From: an uncultured Oscillospiraceae bacterium
GTDB lineage: Bacteria; Bacillota; Clostridia; Oscillospirales; Oscillospiraceae
Length of the DNA: 8,191 nt
Assembly: GCA_934573945.1 (NCBI GenBank)
Contig: CAKTMQ010000072.1
Span: forward strand, 1 to 8,191
Reading direction: 5' to 3'
A program made the translations under genes and the position numbers. This document shows, piece after piece, positions 6,859 to 8,191 of the stretch. The notes beneath the pieces were generated by a model, which was not told the origin of the DNA, did no database searches, and worked only from the letters and a program-made list of their open reading frames with translations. The first letter of the stretch is position 1. The number at the start of each line of letters is the position of its first letter.

Positions 6859-7008
6859 ATGAAGCACATCAACACCATCGAGACTCGTGACCTTTGCGAG
6901 AGCGCCAAGAAGGGCGGCTGCGGCGAGTGCCAGACTTCCTGCCAGTCTGCCTGCAAGACCAGCTGCGGCATCGCAAATCAGACCTGCGAGAAGAAGGAAA
7001 GCAAGTAA
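6859..7008 (+). CDS. scfA: SCIFF ranthipeptide precursor (six cysteines in forty-five residues)
   Basis: A 49-residue ribosomally made peptide precursor. After the leader (M-K-H-I-N-T-I-E-T-R-D-L) comes the highly conserved core G-G-C-G-E-C-Q-T-S-C-Q-S-A-C-K-T-S-C, then G-I-A-N-Q-T-C-E and a charged tail. Cysteines at 21, 24, 28, 32, 36 and 43 reproduce the SCIFF spacing. A seventh, Cys13, lies just before the core. SCIFF peptides are modified by a radical SAM enzyme that joins a Cys sulfur to a nearby residue (thioether, ranthipeptide class), and the cognate maturase follows here. In the characterised homologue CteA the link is, as I recall, Cys32 to Thr37; residue 37 here is Gly. The ATG at 6859 has TTTGGAGG 8 bases upstream, and the conserved M-K-H-I start supports it. 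The final function of SCIFF is unsettled, with quorum-like and maintenance roles proposed. Confidence 0.95.
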   Translation: MKHINTIETRDLCESAKKGGCGECQTSCQSACKTSCGIANQTCEKKESK

Positions 7009-7026
7009 ACGAGTACTTGAAACTAT

Positions 7027-7054
7027 AATGCCGCCCCTTCCGGGCGGCATTTTT
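7027..7054 (+). terminator. Intrinsic terminator between SCIFF precursor and maturase
   Basis: A perfect 10 bp stem AATGCCGCCC (7027-7036) / GGGCGGCATT (7042-7051) with a 5-base loop, running into TTTTAG. It begins 18 bases after the scfA stop and ends 25 bases before scfB. Partial read-through would give abundant short precursor mRNA and a small amount of maturase mRNA. Confidence 0.87.
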
Positions 7055-7079
7055 AGCGTAAGATGAGAGGAATGTACAC

Positions 7080-8191
7080 ATGATCCATCAATACAAATTA
7101 GGCGGCTATAATATCGTGCTCGACGTCTGCTCCGGCGCCGTTCACGCTGTGGATGAACTGGCCTACGACATCATCGCCCTGTTTGAGACCGAGAGCCGTG
7201 ATACCATCATCCGCACGCTTGCGGAGAAGTATCAGAGCTGCGACGAGGTGACGCCGGAGGAGATCGGCGCCTGCTATGATCAGATCGCCGCCCTGCGGGA
7301 TGCGGGAAAGCTCTTTGCGCCGGATACCTTCGCCCCCATGGCGGGGACACTGAAAGAAAAGACCTCCGGCGTCATCAAGGCACTGTGTCTGCATATCGCC
7401 CATACCTGTAACCTCAACTGCTCCTACTGCTTTGCCAGTCAGGGAAAATACCACGGTGACCGCGCTCTGATGAGCTTTGAGGTGGGCAAGCGAGCACTGG
7501 ATTTTCTGGTGGAGCATTCCGGCAGCCGCCGCAACCTGGAGGTAGACTTCTTCGGCGGTGAACCGCTGATGAATTTCGACGTAGTCAAGCAGCTGGTAGC
7601 CTATGCCCGCAGTATCGAATCTGAAACCGGCAAAAACTTCCGTTTTACTCTGACCACCAACGGCGTGCTGATCGACGACGATGTGATCGATTTTGCCAAC
7701 CGCGAGATGAGCAATGTGGTGCTCAGTCTCGACGGCCGCAAGGAGGTACATGACCGCTACCGCGTGGACTACGCCGGCAATGGCAGCTGGGAGAAGATTG
7801 TACCCAAATTCCAGAAACTGGTGGCCGCCCGAAAGGGACGTAATTACTATATGCGGGGCACCTTTACTCACGCTAATCCGGACTTTCTGGAGGACATCAA
7901 AACCATGCTGGATCTGGGGTTCTCCGAGTTGAGTATGGAGCCTGTGGTGGCAGCCGCCGATGATCCGGCAGCACTGACCGAGGCGGACAAGGCCGTCGTT
8001 ATGAAGCAGTATGAACAGTTGGCCGAGTTGATGCTGCAGCGCGACAGGGAGGGAAAGCCCTTTACCTTCTATCACTATATGATTGACCTGAAGGGCGGCC
8101 CCTGCATCTACAAACGGATCTCCGGCTGCGGCTCCGGTACCGAGTATATGGCCGTGACGCCCTGGGGCGACCTGTACCCCTGACACCAGTT
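7080..8191 (+). CDS. scfB: SCIFF thioether maturase, radical SAM/SPASM protein, with in-frame UGA at a SPASM cysteine (runs off window)
   Basis: This enzyme installs the thioether in the SCIFF peptide. Residues 1-85 are the RiPP-recognition (PqqD-like) region, M-I-H-Q-Y-K-L-G-G-Y-N onward. The radical SAM core holds the cluster motif C110-N-L-N-C114-S-Y-C117 and the SAM-binding G-G-E-P at 159-162, with T-T-N-G and L-S-L-D-G-R later. The SPASM region begins at C342 and C350 (S-G-C-G-S-G-T-E-Y). The uninterrupted frame is only 367 codons and then TGA at 8181-8183; SCIFF maturases are normally about 450 residues with several more C-terminal Cys. The TGA sits exactly where the conserved Cys of Y-P-C-H-Q-F belongs, and CAC CAG TT follows in frame. 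I therefore treat the gene as continuing past the window, probably with selenocysteine at residue 368, or else as carrying a nonsense mutation. The ATG at 7080 has only a modest upstream site (GAGGAATG). Confidence 0.85.
8181..8183 (+). other. In-frame UGA, candidate selenocysteine codon in scfB
   Basis: TGA replaces TGC/TGT at residue 368, the Cys of the SPASM pattern C350-x12-G363-x4-C. The next codons, CAC and CAG, keep the family H-Q that follows this Cys. Six other genes in the window end in TGA, so UGA is an ordinary stop in this genome and the codon is not globally reassigned. The SECIS hairpin, which bacteria need just downstream, cannot be judged because only 8 bases remain. Confidence 0.6.

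Noticed and set aside
8164..8180. GGGG...CCCC hairpin immediately before the scfB TGA as a SECIS element
   Set aside because: Bacterial SECIS structures lie at and downstream of the UGA; this is a 4 bp stem entirely upstream and probably fortuitous in GC-rich coding DNA.
8181..8183. TGA as the normal end of a short radical SAM protein
   Set aside because: The frame stops within a recognised SPASM motif, about 80-90 residues short of the family length, and the next codons still match the family. It is therefore treated as recoding or mutation, not a natural C-terminus.
7098..8186. Long (362-codon) open frame on the minus strand
   Set aside because: Antisense to scfB, whose radical SAM motifs are clear. 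The translation has no recognisable family pattern.

Overview
The window looks like chromosomal DNA from an anaerobic, GC-moderate clostridium, probably an Oscillospiraceae/Ruminococcaceae-type gut Firmicute. That is an inference from the Clostridia-typical SCIFF peptide locus, the clostridial-style selenium cluster, strong AGGAGG ribosome binding sites and the codon use. No rRNA, tRNA, mobile element, CRISPR array or phage gene was seen.

Layout. (1) 1-162: the 3' end of a small CxxC...CxxC zinc-ribbon protein, closed by a strong bidirectional terminator. (2) 275-1880: a GntR-family regulator (minus) diverges from a solo B3/B4 (PheRS-beta editing-like) domain protein (plus). Both promoters carry the same TCTTGCAAGATG palindromic element just after the -10 box, which suggests that the regulator controls both genes. 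(3) 1929-4524, minus: a compact operon in transcription order yedE (membrane transporter), yedF/TusA-like, a DUF3343 putative Se/S carrier, and selD (selenophosphate synthetase). (4) 4683-6736, plus: a NifS/SufS-like cysteine desulfurase overlapping a LysR regulator, divergent from the yedE operon. Together (3) and (4) form a recognisable selenium acquisition and activation cluster: uptake of a S/Se species, persulfide/perselenide relay, then selenophosphate. (5) 6859 to the window end: the ranthipeptide precursor scfA (SCIFF) with a near-consensus promoter, an intrinsic terminator, and its radical SAM/SPASM maturase scfB.

The most striking observation is at the right edge. The scfB frame meets a TGA at 8181-8183 exactly where the conserved SPASM cysteine of the C-x12-G-x4-C motif should be, and the eight bases after it (CAC CAG TT) still fit the family's Y-P-C-H-Q-F signature. 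With a complete selenophosphate cluster immediately upstream, the simplest exciting reading is a selenocysteine codon that places selenium on an auxiliary iron-sulfur cluster of a RiPP maturase. A nonsense mutation or sequencing error cannot be excluded, because the SECIS region and the rest of the gene lie beyond the window. The SCIFF peptide is itself atypical, with seven cysteines and Gly at the position where the characterised homologue, as I recall it, has its thioether-acceptor Thr.
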